A DNA stretch of 64,000 bases from Pedobacter alluvionis (lineage in GTDB: Bacteria > Bacteroidota > Bacteroidia > Sphingobacteriales > Sphingobacteriaceae): the NCBI RefSeq assembly GCF_003664035.1, contig NZ_RCCK01000014.1, positions 518,981 to 582,980 on the forward strand. Reading direction: 5' to 3'. Each line of letters opens with the position of its first letter. The stretch's first letter is position 1. Below the pieces are notes generated by a model. It had not been told where the DNA came from, made no database searches, and saw nothing but the letters and a program-made list of their open reading frames with translations. Below, piece after piece: positions 7,713-16,501 of this stretch. The position numbers and the translations under genes were made by a program.

Positions 7713-8906
7713 CTAAATACTGTATTCCGGCTTCCAAACCTGTTTGTTACCACTATAAATCGCCTCGTTACACATGGCCACGCAAATAGCCGCCTGGGTT
7801 CCGGTATTGATATTTGATGCGGGTTCTTTCCTGGTGGTTATCGATTTGTAAAATTCATCCAACGCATAATTCGTACCATCTATGGTGGCTTTATCTAAAA
7901 TCGGGATTCCGCCATCTTTATTCACCACGATTTTTGTAGCCCCGGTTACCCCATCAACAATACCTAACTCTTTTTTGGTACTTTCTTCAGGATAAAATAA
8001 GCCGGTATTGGTAAGCAAAGAAACCGAACCTTTGGTACCCTTTATTTTAAACAGATAACCATCATGCGCGTTGCCACAAGTGGCCCCAAAGTTGCCAATC
8101 ATGCCTTTTTCGTTATACCGCAGAATGGCTTGGATGTTATCATAAGTTTCGCGGCCATCCTTAAAAACATCTATGCCTCCCGAACCCATAATTTCATCAG
8201 GTTGGGTTTCGAAAGCCCAATTGATAAAATCGATCTGGTGCGATAACAGTTCGGCCGCTAATCCGCCAGAATATTCCTTATACATACGCCAGTTGATTTT
8301 ACGCTCTAAAGCCGGATCCGGAACAGCCCTGCGCCAATTTCCATTACGGTCCCAACGGCAATCGATCTGGCTAACCTTACCTAAATAACCACTTTGAATC
8401 ATATCTTTCACCTTAAAATACAGGGGCGAATAACGATACTGATAGCCCACCTGAAAAACCAGGTTGGGATATTGTTTAACCAGCTTTTTAAGTTCGAGCG
8501 CCTGGACAATATTGTATGTCATGGTTTTTTCTACATATACATGTTTACCGGCCAGCACTGCATCTTTTGCAATCCTGAAATGTTCACTTAAAGGCGTGGC
8601 AATAAAAACCGCATCAATTGTTTTATCGTCTAAAACTTTGCGGTAGTCTTTTAAAGGTTTTGCATCAGCAGGAACATATTTTTCGGCCTCTTTAAGCCTA
8701 AAGTCGAGTAAATCGCAATAGGCTTTGATATTATATTTTGCAGGCATTGATTTAATTACCGACAAAACTCCTTTGCCCCGGTCGCCACAACCGATCATGG
8801 CTACATTAATGATTTCACCAGCTACTAAATTTGCAAAACCCTGATTGCCCAAAAATAAACCGGAACCTATTAGGGCTGATGTTTTAACAAAAGATCGACG
8901 ACGCAT
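7713..8906 (-). CDS. Gfo/Idh/MocA family oxidoreductase with Tat signal
   Basis: A 397-residue NAD(P)-dependent sugar oxidoreductase. The N-terminus MRRRSFVKTSALIGSG is a twin-arginine signal (RRSFVK), so it is probably exported folded to the periplasm. The Rossmann loop is VAMIGCGDRGKGV. The usual EKP motif reads EKT (KHVYVEKTMTY), a departure at the position after the conserved lysine. The C-terminal sheet domain contains YKEYSGGLAAELLSHQIDF, placing the substrate-side His. It follows a DUF1080 protein and a second oxidoreductase of the same family on the same strand, which points to glycoside C3 oxidation or reduction. Confidence 0.9.
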   Translation of the reverse strand: MRRRSFVKTSALIGSGLFLGNQGFANLVAGEIINVAMIGCGDRGKGVLSVIKSMPAKYNIKAYCDLLDFRLKEAEKYVPADAKPLKDYRKVLDDKTIDAVFIATPLSEHFRIAKDAVLAGKHVYVEKTMTYNIVQALELKKLVKQYPNLVFQVGYQYRYSPLYFKVKDMIQSGYLGKVSQIDCRWDRNGNWRRAVPDPALERKINWRMYKEYSGGLAAELLSHQIDFINWAFETQPDEIMGSGGIDVFKDGRETYDNIQAILRYNEKGMIGNFGATCGNAHDGYLFKIKGTKGSVSLLTNTGLFYPEESTKKELGIVDGVTGATKIVVNKDGGIPILDKATIDGTNYALDEFYKSITTRKEPASNINTGTQAAICVAMCNEAIYSGNKQVWKPEYSI

Positions 8907-8951
8907 GATATAACAGTATTAAAATATTTTATTTCTTTACAGGTAGAAACA

Positions 8952-9020
8952 TTAACCACAGATAAAAAGGATACACACACAGATATAAATCCGTGTTAAT
9001 CTGTGTACATCTGTGGTTAA
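8952..9020. repeat. Long dyad repeat TTAACCACAGAT...ATCTGTGGTTAA
   Basis: Perfect 12-bp ends (8952-8963 and 9009-9020) enclose a second pair, ACACAGAT and ATCTGTGT. It lies between two minus-strand genes. Look-alike elements are dispersed in many Bacteroidota genomes (recall). Confidence 0.7.
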
Positions 9021-9059
9021 ATTGTCCAGGCTACTTGCACTCATTTTCAAATCAAAAAC

Positions 9060-10424
9060 TTATAAATTCTTGATTTTAATGGTCCTGAAATCTACTTTAT
9101 TGCCATGATCCTGCAGCAGGATATGTCCTTTTGGTGCTTCGCCAAAGTTTTTCCAATCTTTATACTTGCTGATGGCAACCAATTTTTTAAACTCTTCAGA
9201 GCCACGCGTATATTCTAACACTTTAACCCCATTTAAGTAGTGTTCTACCTTTTTATCAGGATAAACCACCAGACGTCCATTGTTCCAGCTGCCGATTGGG
9301 CGTAGATAACGGGCTTCTTTTTTCGAAGTCATTAAATCGTATAACGAAGCTAAGGTTCTGTTTCCATCTCTGCCCAGTTTTGCGTCAGGGTGCAATTCAT
9401 CATCTAAAACCTGGTATTCCAGGCCAATGGCCGAGCCTTTGTTCTTTTCGCTCAGGGTAACAAAATATTTTACACCGCTATTGGCACCAGGCGTTAGCTT
9501 AAACTCGAAAGACATATCAAAAGCAGCATATTCATCTTTAGTTACAATATCGCCGCCGTTGGTCGATTCTGCGCCCCCAGATGGTTCAACACTGATTACA
9601 CCACCGGCAATTTTCCATCCTTTGGCAGGAAAAGTAGTTTTATAAGCACCAACCCAACCTGCACTGCTTTTACCATCGAACAATAGTTTATAACCTTCCG
9701 ATTTTTCGTAAGCAGATAAAGTATTTGGCATTAAATTAACCGTATAAATTCCTTTTGGAAAAGCTTTGGCCTTTAGCCCTTCAGTTTGAATGTTGATATT
9801 TTTGAAATAAACTTTTTTACCATCATTATCGAGGTTATTGCCAATGCCATGCACCTGCAGACCGATAAATCCTGATTGATCCAAGGTGTCAATCACATAG
9901 GCAACAGGTGTTCCATTTACCCAGGTTTTGGTTTCGTTACCAATACATTCGATTTTGTAATGGTTAAACTCATTCTTTTTATACAATGGTTTTGCCGATG
10001 GGTTAAGTTCTAAAGGATAAAGCCACAACCTTCTGGCTTCGTCGTAAATACCACCTGTCCATGCTCTTGGTGTAGGGTCTATTTCTACCTGCCTGCCAAA
10101 AACCAATCCTTTACCATTATTTCCTTCTGTTTTAATATGGCTACGGGTTTGCACGCCAGAATTGGTGGTTTCACCTTCGAGTTTTACATCCAGTTCCAAA
10201 ATGAAATCGCCGTATTCTTTTTCGGTGATTAAAAATGAATTTGGTGTGCCTTTGGTCATTGTTCCCACAATCATTCCATCTTCAACCTTGTATGGAGCAG
10301 CGCCAGCAACAGCCTTCCAGCCGGTAAGTGTTTTACCATCAAACAGTGGTTTTGCTTTTTGAGCAGCGGCTGATAAACTAATTAGCGAAAGGGCTAGAAT
10401 ACTGTATTTTTTAAAATTTAACAT
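9060..10424 (-). CDS. Two-domain DUF1080 protein (3-keto-disaccharide hydrolase family)
   Basis: A 454-residue secreted protein with a signal peptide ending near SAAAQ. It holds two copies of the concanavalin-like DUF1080 domain, about residues 24-212 and 240-452. Each begins with the LFDGK..(T/S)(L/A)..GW pattern (LFDGKTLTGWKA and LFDGKSSAGWVGA). The family includes enzymes and lectin-like proteins acting on 3-keto-glycosides. Neighbouring Gfo/Idh/MocA genes at 7713 and 10519 fit a route in which a sugar is oxidised at C3 and the glycosidic bond is then cleaved by elimination. Whether both domains are catalytic cannot be read here. Confidence 0.88.
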   Translation of the reverse strand: MLNFKKYSILALSLISLSAAAQKAKPLFDGKTLTGWKAVAGAAPYKVEDGMIVGTMTKGTPNSFLITEKEYGDFILELDVKLEGETTNSGVQTRSHIKTEGNNGKGLVFGRQVEIDPTPRAWTGGIYDEARRLWLYPLELNPSAKPLYKKNEFNHYKIECIGNETKTWVNGTPVAYVIDTLDQSGFIGLQVHGIGNNLDNDGKKVYFKNINIQTEGLKAKAFPKGIYTVNLMPNTLSAYEKSEGYKLLFDGKSSAGWVGAYKTTFPAKGWKIAGGVISVEPSGGAESTNGGDIVTKDEYAAFDMSFEFKLTPGANSGVKYFVTLSEKNKGSAIGLEYQVLDDELHPDAKLGRDGNRTLASLYDLMTSKKEARYLRPIGSWNNGRLVVYPDKKVEHYLNGVKVLEYTRGSEEFKKLVAISKYKDWKNFGEAPKGHILLQDHGNKVDFRTIKIKNL

Positions 10425-10518
10425 GATAGGTTTTATTATTTAACCACCTAAGTCACCTGAGAACATCTTAACCAAGTGTTCTATTGGGGCATAAAGCGTA
10501 TTGTATAGTTTTAATAGG

Positions 10519-11874
10519 TTAATACTTAAATACTTTTCCGTTTGCTATTACTTCTTGTCTGCCTTCATCGAAAACTGCTTTTGCACCTGTTCGTACCGCA
10601 GCATTGGTCATGATATTGGCAATAGAGTGTGAATAACCAGCTTCTACAGGTGCGTTTGGTGTTTTACGGCTACGTACACATTCCATCCAGTTGCGCATGT
10701 GGCCAGAGGTTAATCCATCACCGCCCATATTGGCACCTGTGGCTGCTTTAATTTCGCTTTTACTTAAATCAAACTCAGGCAAAAGATTAGCCTTCAATCC
10801 CATGGCTGCAGCTTCTTTTTCCCTTAAACCACCTTTTGGCGATACTTTATTCGTAATCAGGTTGAGCTCGCCACCATTCGAGTAATAAACCTCGCCTACA
10901 TCGCCCACACTATTCTGCATCCTTGAAGTAAAAGTAACCTGGAAGCCATCGGTAGTATCTGGCTGGCCATAATCGAATACGGCAACCATCGAATCCCAGT
11001 TTCTACGGCCATCTTTCCAGGTATAAATACCGCCGTTTGCCACTACACTCCGTGGATGTTTTAAATTGGTAAACCAATGCACGGTATCAATCTGGTGGCT
11101 CATCCATTGCCCGGGCATACCTGATGAATAGGGCCAGAATAAACGGTATTCTAAATATTTTCTCGGATCAAAAGCCTCGTTCGGACGGTTTAACAAAAAC
11201 CTTTTCCAATCAATATCTTCTTCTTTTAATTTAGCTACTAAATCTGGTCGGCGCCACCTGCCGGGCTGGTTTACATTCCACACTAAATCTACAGCAGTGA
11301 TCGGCCCGAATTTTCCATCCTGTATAAATTTTGCCGCATTGATATAATTTTCTCCACTCCTTCTCTGCGAACCTATTTGCACAATCTGCTTGCTGGCCTT
11401 AACGGCTTTAAATGCAGCTTTGGCATCGTCCATGGTTTCGGCAAAGGGCTTTTCTACATACGCATCGCAATTGGCTTTTACCGCCTCTATGGTATGAAGT
11501 GCGTGCTGAAAATCGGCGGTACTGATAATTACAGCGTCAAGGTCTTTTGTAGCATAAAGCTCATCGTTGTTACGGCAGGCTTTAATATAGTGACCAAATT
11601 TTTCTTTTAAATGGGCAATCCCTAAATCTCTACGGTAGTTCCATAAATCAGAAAGACCAACGATATCGAAATTGAGTTCCTTGTTGTGGTTAAGGAAACA
11701 AGGCAAAAGGGTGTCTTTAAAGCGATCAGAAAATCCAACAACACCAACACGTACCCGATCATTTGCACCGATGATGCGTCCATAACTTTTGGCGCTCATG
11801 CCCATGGTACCTGCATAGGTTGCTGCAGCAAATACTGCTGATTGTTTAATAAATTTTCTTCTGGAATTTTCCAT
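10519..11874 (-). CDS. Gfo/Idh/MocA family oxidoreductase with Tat signal
   Basis: A 451-residue member with the twin-arginine leader SRRKFIKQSAVFAAATYAG, hence probably periplasmic. The nucleotide loop VRVGVVGFSDRFKDTL is a degenerate GxGxxG, while the downstream YVEKPFAET motif is intact. The C-terminal half has SGMPGQWMSHQIDTVHWF, the His-containing segment typical of this group. It is the first gene of the 11.9-7.7 kb minus-strand run, with about 95 bases to the DUF1080 gene, so co-transcription is likely but not certain. Confidence 0.9.
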   Translation of the reverse strand: MENSRRKFIKQSAVFAAATYAGTMGMSAKSYGRIIGANDRVRVGVVGFSDRFKDTLLPCFLNHNKELNFDIVGLSDLWNYRRDLGIAHLKEKFGHYIKACRNNDELYATKDLDAVIISTADFQHALHTIEAVKANCDAYVEKPFAETMDDAKAAFKAVKASKQIVQIGSQRRSGENYINAAKFIQDGKFGPITAVDLVWNVNQPGRWRRPDLVAKLKEEDIDWKRFLLNRPNEAFDPRKYLEYRLFWPYSSGMPGQWMSHQIDTVHWFTNLKHPRSVVANGGIYTWKDGRRNWDSMVAVFDYGQPDTTDGFQVTFTSRMQNSVGDVGEVYYSNGGELNLITNKVSPKGGLREKEAAAMGLKANLLPEFDLSKSEIKAATGANMGGDGLTSGHMRNWMECVRSRKTPNAPVEAGYSHSIANIMTNAAVRTGAKAVFDEGRQEVIANGKVFKY

Positions 11875-12033
11875 AGAATAAAACGGTTTAAATAAGGTTA
11901 GATAGCTTATGCGTTAAACGATTTATAAGATGTTTAACAGCATCCAAATTAGGACTTTTAGTTTAATAAAAAGGACCGGCTTTGGTAACAATTTAGAAAG
12001 GAAATGGAAGATGGGGAATGGATGAAAAAGACA

Positions 12034-12063
12034 AATCCCTTTAGAAAAAATTCTAAAGGGATT
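12034..12063 (-). terminator. Perfect 13-bp hairpin downstream of valS
   Basis: AATCCCTTTAGAA and TTCTAAAGGGATT pair around AAAA. On the minus strand it is followed by TGTCTTTTT, consistent with termination of valS. Confidence 0.65.
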
Positions 12064-12068
12064 ATTTA

Positions 12069-12101
12069 AGACCTATAAGGTTTTAAAAACCTTATAGGTC
12101 T
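12069..12101. terminator. Perfect 16-bp inverted repeat next to the valS stop
   Basis: AGACCTATAAGGTTTT (12069-12084) and AAAACCTTATAGGTCT (12086-12101) are exact complements separated by one base. It lies 12 bases beyond the valS stop and may act together with the 12034-12063 hairpin. Confidence 0.6.
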
Positions 12102-12113
12102 GTGAGATTATTA

Positions 12114-14780
12114 TTAGCCCAAAACCGCTAAACTTTCTTCAATAATTTTGATTTTAGCCTCAGCATCGGCTTTTTTATTGCGTTCATTGGCAATAATCTC
12201 GGGTTTTGCATTCTGCACAAAACGTTCGTTGCTTAGTTTTGAATCAACAGATTTTAAGAAACCTTTAAGATAAATTAAATCGGCATTTAAACGTTCGCGT
12301 TCTGCTTCTACATCAACGTTTTCGGTTAGTGGGATGAAAAATTCATCTTTCCCTGCCATAAAAGCAGTTGCACCAACAATTTTATCGTTTACAATCTCCG
12401 CTTCTGATACATTGGCCAGTTTAAAAACGATGTTTAACCATTTTTCGTAATCAAGATCAGAATTTACCTTAATGCTTAACGGCAACGCTTCTTTAGGAGA
12501 AATCTGCTTCTGGTTTCTTACATTTCTAATTTCGGCCACCACAGTTTTAATTACCTCGGCATCTTTCAATAATTGTTCATCAAAAGTTCCGCCTTTCGGA
12601 AATTCGGCCACAATACAGCAATCCAGTTCACCACGATCTGCAAACAGATCATCATGCCATAACTCTTCAGTAATAAAAGGCATATTAGGATGCAATAACT
12701 TGATGATATTTTCGAAGAACGCAATAGTTGCTTTGTAACTATCCGCATCAATTGGCTGTTGATAGGCAGGTTTAACCATTTCTAAATACCAGGCACAGAA
12801 ATCATCCCAAACCAGTTTGTAAGTGATCATTAATGCTTCTGATAAACGGTATTGTTTGAAGTTAGCTTCAATTTCTACCAAAGCTTCGTTAAAGCGGTTT
12901 TCGAACCAGGATATGGCCTGAGTATTAGGGTTAACCAGATTTTCGTCAACTTCCCATCCTTTTACCAAACGGAAAGCATTCCAGATTTTGCTGGCGAAAT
13001 TACGCCCTTGTTCGCAATAGCTTTCATCGAACATTAAATCGTTACCAGCAGGCGACGACATTAACATCCCAACACGAACAGCATCAGCACCGTATTTTTC
13101 AATCAATCCAATCGGGTCTGGTGAGTTACCCAACGATTTAGACATTTTACGGCCTAATTTGTCGCGAACAATACCCGTTAAATACACATTGGTAAATGGT
13201 TTTTTGCCCATAAACTCATGCCCGGCCATAATCATACGGGCCACCCAGAAGAATAAAATTTCAGGCGCCGTAACCAGGTCATTGGTTGGGTAATAATAGT
13301 TGATATCTTTATTTTCAGGGTTTTTAAATCCATCGAAAACTGAAATCGGCCATAACCATGATGAGAACCAGGTATCCATTACATCATCATCTTGTCTTAA
13401 AAACGGCTCCAACTGATGTTTGAACCCTGCTTTTTCAGCATCCGAACAACTTTCGTCCAGATGTTTTTTCTTCCAGAATTCTTCTAAGGCCTCATCTTTG
13501 GTTTTGGCAACCACCCAGTTTCCTTTATCGTCGTACCAGGCTGGGATTCTTTGCCCCCACCATAACTGCCGACTAATGTTCCAATCGCGAACATTTTCCA
13601 TCCAGTGGCGGTAGGTATTTTCAAATTTATTCGGAATCAGGTTTACCTCGCCATTCAATACGTCATCCAAAGCTGGCTGCGCCATTTCTTTCATCTTTAC
13701 AAACCATTGCATCGAAAGTTTTGGCTCAATGGCGGCATCGGTACGTTCAGAGAAACCAACCTGTGATTTATAATCCTCCACTTTCTCTAAATGGCCAGCC
13801 TCTTCCAGCATTTTGGCGATTTTTTTACGCGCAACAAACCTGTCTTCGCCCACTAAAATAACGGCTAATTCATTTAAAGTTCCATCATCGTTTAAGATAT
13901 CGGTAACTGGCAAATTGTGTTTTACACCAAGTTCATAATCGTTTAAATCGTGTGCTGGTGTAACTTTTAAACATCCCGTTCCAAATTCGATATCTACATA
14001 TTCATCCTCAATAACCGGAATTTCGTGGTTAACCAAAGGCACGAAAACTTTTTTACCTTTTAGGTGCGTAAAACGCTCATCGTTCGGATTGATACAGATC
14101 GCCGCATCGGCCATAATCGTCTCCGGACGCGTAGTCGCTATTGTTAAAAACTGATCGTCCGTTCCCGAAATCAGGTATTTAATGTAATAGAGTTTCTGGT
14201 TTACTTCTTTACGAATCACTTCTTCATCAGAAACAGCTGTTTTACCAGCAGGATCCCAGTTAACCATACGGATACCCCGGTAAATCCACCCTTTTTTATA
14301 TAAATGAATAAAAGAATCAATAACCGCTTCAGAAAGATCTTCTTCCATGGTGAAACGGGTACGGTCCCAATCGCAACTTGCACCCAATTTCTTTAACTGT
14401 TCTAAAATAATACCTCCGTATTTCTCTTTCCACTCCCAGGCATATTTCAGAAATTCTTCACGCGAAAGATCTTTTTTATTGATTCCCTGTTCTTTTAACA
14501 TCGCCACAACCTTTGCTTCGGTCGCAATTGAAGCGTGATCGGTTCCTGGTACCCAACATGCATTTTTGCCTTGCATACGGGCTTTACGGATCAATACATC
14601 CTGAATGGTATTATTGAGCATGTGCCCCATGTGCAGTACACCTGTAACGTTTGGCGGTGGAATTACGATGGTGTAAGGTTCGCGTTCATCGGGTTCTGAA
14701 TGAAAAAACTTTTTAGATAGCCAATAGCTATACCATTTATCTTCTGTTTCTGCAGGATTGTACTTGGTGGATATGCTCAT
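12114..14780 (-). CDS. valS: Valine--tRNA ligase
   Basis: An 888-residue class I aminoacyl-tRNA synthetase of normal length for ValRS. The HIGH-type motif PPNVTGVLHMGHMLNN is near residue 40 and KLGRKMSKSLGNSPDP is the KMSKS loop. The editing domain carries TTRPETIMADAAICINP and GTGCLKVTPAHDLNDY. The C-terminal coiled-coil arm characteristic of ValRS (EAERERLNADLIYLKGFL onward) is present. It charges tRNA-Val in the cytoplasm. Upstream sequence carries a truncated structured repeat (14903-14997). Confidence 0.97.
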   Translation of the reverse strand: MSISTKYNPAETEDKWYSYWLSKKFFHSEPDEREPYTIVIPPPNVTGVLHMGHMLNNTIQDVLIRKARMQGKNACWVPGTDHASIATEAKVVAMLKEQGINKKDLSREEFLKYAWEWKEKYGGIILEQLKKLGASCDWDRTRFTMEEDLSEAVIDSFIHLYKKGWIYRGIRMVNWDPAGKTAVSDEEVIRKEVNQKLYYIKYLISGTDDQFLTIATTRPETIMADAAICINPNDERFTHLKGKKVFVPLVNHEIPVIEDEYVDIEFGTGCLKVTPAHDLNDYELGVKHNLPVTDILNDDGTLNELAVILVGEDRFVARKKIAKMLEEAGHLEKVEDYKSQVGFSERTDAAIEPKLSMQWFVKMKEMAQPALDDVLNGEVNLIPNKFENTYRHWMENVRDWNISRQLWWGQRIPAWYDDKGNWVVAKTKDEALEEFWKKKHLDESCSDAEKAGFKHQLEPFLRQDDDVMDTWFSSWLWPISVFDGFKNPENKDINYYYPTNDLVTAPEILFFWVARMIMAGHEFMGKKPFTNVYLTGIVRDKLGRKMSKSLGNSPDPIGLIEKYGADAVRVGMLMSSPAGNDLMFDESYCEQGRNFASKIWNAFRLVKGWEVDENLVNPNTQAISWFENRFNEALVEIEANFKQYRLSEALMITYKLVWDDFCAWYLEMVKPAYQQPIDADSYKATIAFFENIIKLLHPNMPFITEELWHDDLFADRGELDCCIVAEFPKGGTFDEQLLKDAEVIKTVVAEIRNVRNQKQISPKEALPLSIKVNSDLDYEKWLNIVFKLANVSEAEIVNDKIVGATAFMAGKDEFFIPLTENVDVEAERERLNADLIYLKGFLKSVDSKLSNERFVQNAKPEIIANERNKKADAEAKIKIIEESLAVLG

Positions 14781-14811
14781 GAATGTATTAAAAATTCAAA
14801 AATAGCTAATT

Positions 14812-14870
14812 AAGCTGAAAGACCAAAGCCAGGTAAGCGGAAAGCTGAAAGTCTAAAGCAGGTAAACTTC
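14812..14870. repeat. Imperfect purine-rich tandem patch
   Basis: AAGCTGAAAGACCAAAGCCAG and AAGCTGAAAGTCTAAAGCAG are two near-identical units in tandem upstream of valS. Non-coding. Confidence 0.5.
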
Positions 14871-14902
14871 AGATGAGTGTATGTAAAAGATATGCGCGTT
14901 AG

Positions 14903-14997
14903 TTTTTGGAAAGCAGGTGCGTATTTTGATTTAGCCTTGCTTTTGGTTTTTAGCCCCGACGTGAAGTCGGGAGCTACCACGTCAATCAGGTTTAGAA
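14903..14997. repeat. Truncated copy of the ~290-bp structured element
   Basis: TTTTTGGAAAGCAG, a CCCGAC/GTCGGG hairpin and ATCAGGTTTA follow the order of the left half of copies A-C. The right half and closing arm are missing. Confidence 0.6.
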
Positions 14998-15045
14998 AAG
15001 TTGGTTCTTGCAAAACAAGAACCATAATGAAGTTTTATTAAACGA

Positions 15046-15681
15046 TTACTCTACGTCATCAAAAACATCATCTAATGCCAGCTCAAAACCAGGCAATATG
15101 GTTGACGTAATTTTTTCGCTTAAGGTGAATATTTTAGAGGGCTGAAATTTACCCATCTCGTTTAGGGTATATATCAAAATGCTTTGATCACTCTGGCTCA
15201 CCACCCAATATTCTTTAACACCAAACTCTTCATAAACCTTATACTTATTTAGCAGTTCCATTTTAGTATTTCCTGGTGATAAAATTTCGATTACCAGATC
15301 AGGCGCACCGATACAGCCACGGGCATCAAGTTTGCTTTTATCGCAGATTACGCAGATATCTGGTTGGAGAACAGTAAATACATCTTTATCAGCTTTGCTT
15401 TCCTTTGGAAAACGGACATCAAAAGGCGCTGCATAAACCTTACAGGGTTTACCTTTTAAAAAATTAATTATTGGATTTAACAAATTAATAGAAACACCTT
15501 GGTGCACCCTTGATGGCGCAGGACTCATTTTAAAGATTTTGCCTGCAATCAACTCTACCCTTTCAGGGAAAAGCCAGTTTAAATAGTTAGAATAGCTATA
15601 AGTTAACGATGCATCAAGTTCATTGAACTGTCTGACAGGCTCATCATCGTTTAAAACAGGATATGGAACAGGTTTAGACAT
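15046..15681 (-). CDS. Uma2-family (DUF820) PD-(D/E)XK protein, downstream copy
   Basis: A 211-residue protein of the Uma2 endonuclease-like family. The nuclease core is visible as QPDICVICDK, then APDLVIEILSPGNTK, then NKYKVYEEFGVKEYWVV. It is a tandem paralogue of 15730-16362: the first ~55 and last ~105 residues are nearly identical, but the middle (about residues 56-105) differs strongly. Family members are common in Bacteroidota and Cyanobacteria with no settled biological role; a nuclease activity is inferred from the fold only. Confidence 0.85.
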   Translation of the reverse strand: MSKPVPYPVLNDDEPVRQFNELDASLTYSYSNYLNWLFPERVELIAGKIFKMSPAPSRVHQGVSINLLNPIINFLKGKPCKVYAAPFDVRFPKESKADKDVFTVLQPDICVICDKSKLDARGCIGAPDLVIEILSPGNTKMELLNKYKVYEEFGVKEYWVVSQSDQSILIYTLNEMGKFQPSKIFTLSEKITSTILPGFELALDDVFDDVE

Positions 15682-15729
15682 AGTCTAAGATACTAAAAAA
15701 AGTAGTAATCTGAAAAATATTTATGGATT

Positions 15730-16362
15730 TTATAAATCCTCAAAAACATCATCCAATGCCAGTTCAAAACCTGGCAATACGGTTGAGGTAATTTTTTCGC
15801 TTAGGGTAAATATTTTAGAGGGTTGGAATTTACCCATCTCATTTAGAGTGTATATCAAAATGCTTTGGTCGCTCTGGCTCACCACCCAATATTCTTTAAC
15901 ACCAAACTCTTCATAAACCTTATACTTATTTAGCAGCTCCATTTTGGTATTTCCCGGCGATAAAATTTCGATTACCAGATCAGGCGCACCGATACAGCCG
16001 CGGGCATCAAGTTTGCTTTTATCGCAGATTACGCAGATATCTGGTTGTAAAATGGTAAAGATTTCATTATCATCTTTGCTCTCTTTCGGAAAGCGCACGT
16101 CAAATGGAGAAATAAAAACCTTACAGGATTGTTTTTCAAGAAAGTTACCTAATCTACGGTATATTTTGCCTGTGATCACTTGGTGAAAACTTGATAGCGC
16201 AGGACTCATTTTAAATATTTTACCTGCAATCAGCTCTACCCTTTCAGGGAAAAGCCAGTTTAAATAGTTAGAATAGCTATAAGTTAACGATGCATCAAGT
16301 TCATTGAACTGCCTTACAGGCTCATCATCGCTTAAAACGGGATATGGAACAGGCTCAGACAT
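15730..16362 (-). CDS. Uma2-family (DUF820) PD-(D/E)XK protein, upstream copy
   Basis: A 210-residue paralogue of the next gene. I start it at the ATG at 16362 (MSEPVPYPVL), which aligns with the paralogue; the TTG two codons upstream is less likely. The core motifs QPDICVICDK and APDLVIEILSPG are intact. The region around residues 56-105 (SFHQVITGKIYRRLGNF) is the part unlike its neighbour. The 48-base gap between the two genes allows one transcript. Confidence 0.85.
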   Translation of the reverse strand: MSEPVPYPVLSDDEPVRQFNELDASLTYSYSNYLNWLFPERVELIAGKIFKMSPALSSFHQVITGKIYRRLGNFLEKQSCKVFISPFDVRFPKESKDDNEIFTILQPDICVICDKSKLDARGCIGAPDLVIEILSPGNTKMELLNKYKVYEEFGVKEYWVVSQSDQSILIYTLNEMGKFQPSKIFTLSEKITSTVLPGFELALDDVFEDL

Positions 16363-16419
16363 AATCAAATATACTAATTTTTATAGTAATCCGACTTTCT
16401 ATTTTTCAACATATCTTAA

Positions 16420-16487
16420 TACCATTAAGAAATTAAGGACATTAAGTTTTAGGCAATTACTTAACTATTTTAATTTTCTTAATGGTA
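16420..16487. repeat. Long dyad repeat ACCATTAAGAAATTAA...TTTTCTTAATGGT
   Basis: Left arm 16420-16435 and right arm 16471-16487 are nearly complementary with a 35-base loop containing a further ATTAAG word. It sits between the P-type ATPase stop and the Uma2 pair and could end transcription of the ATPase. Confidence 0.55.
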
Positions 16488-16501
16488 AAAATATAAATTT
16501 A

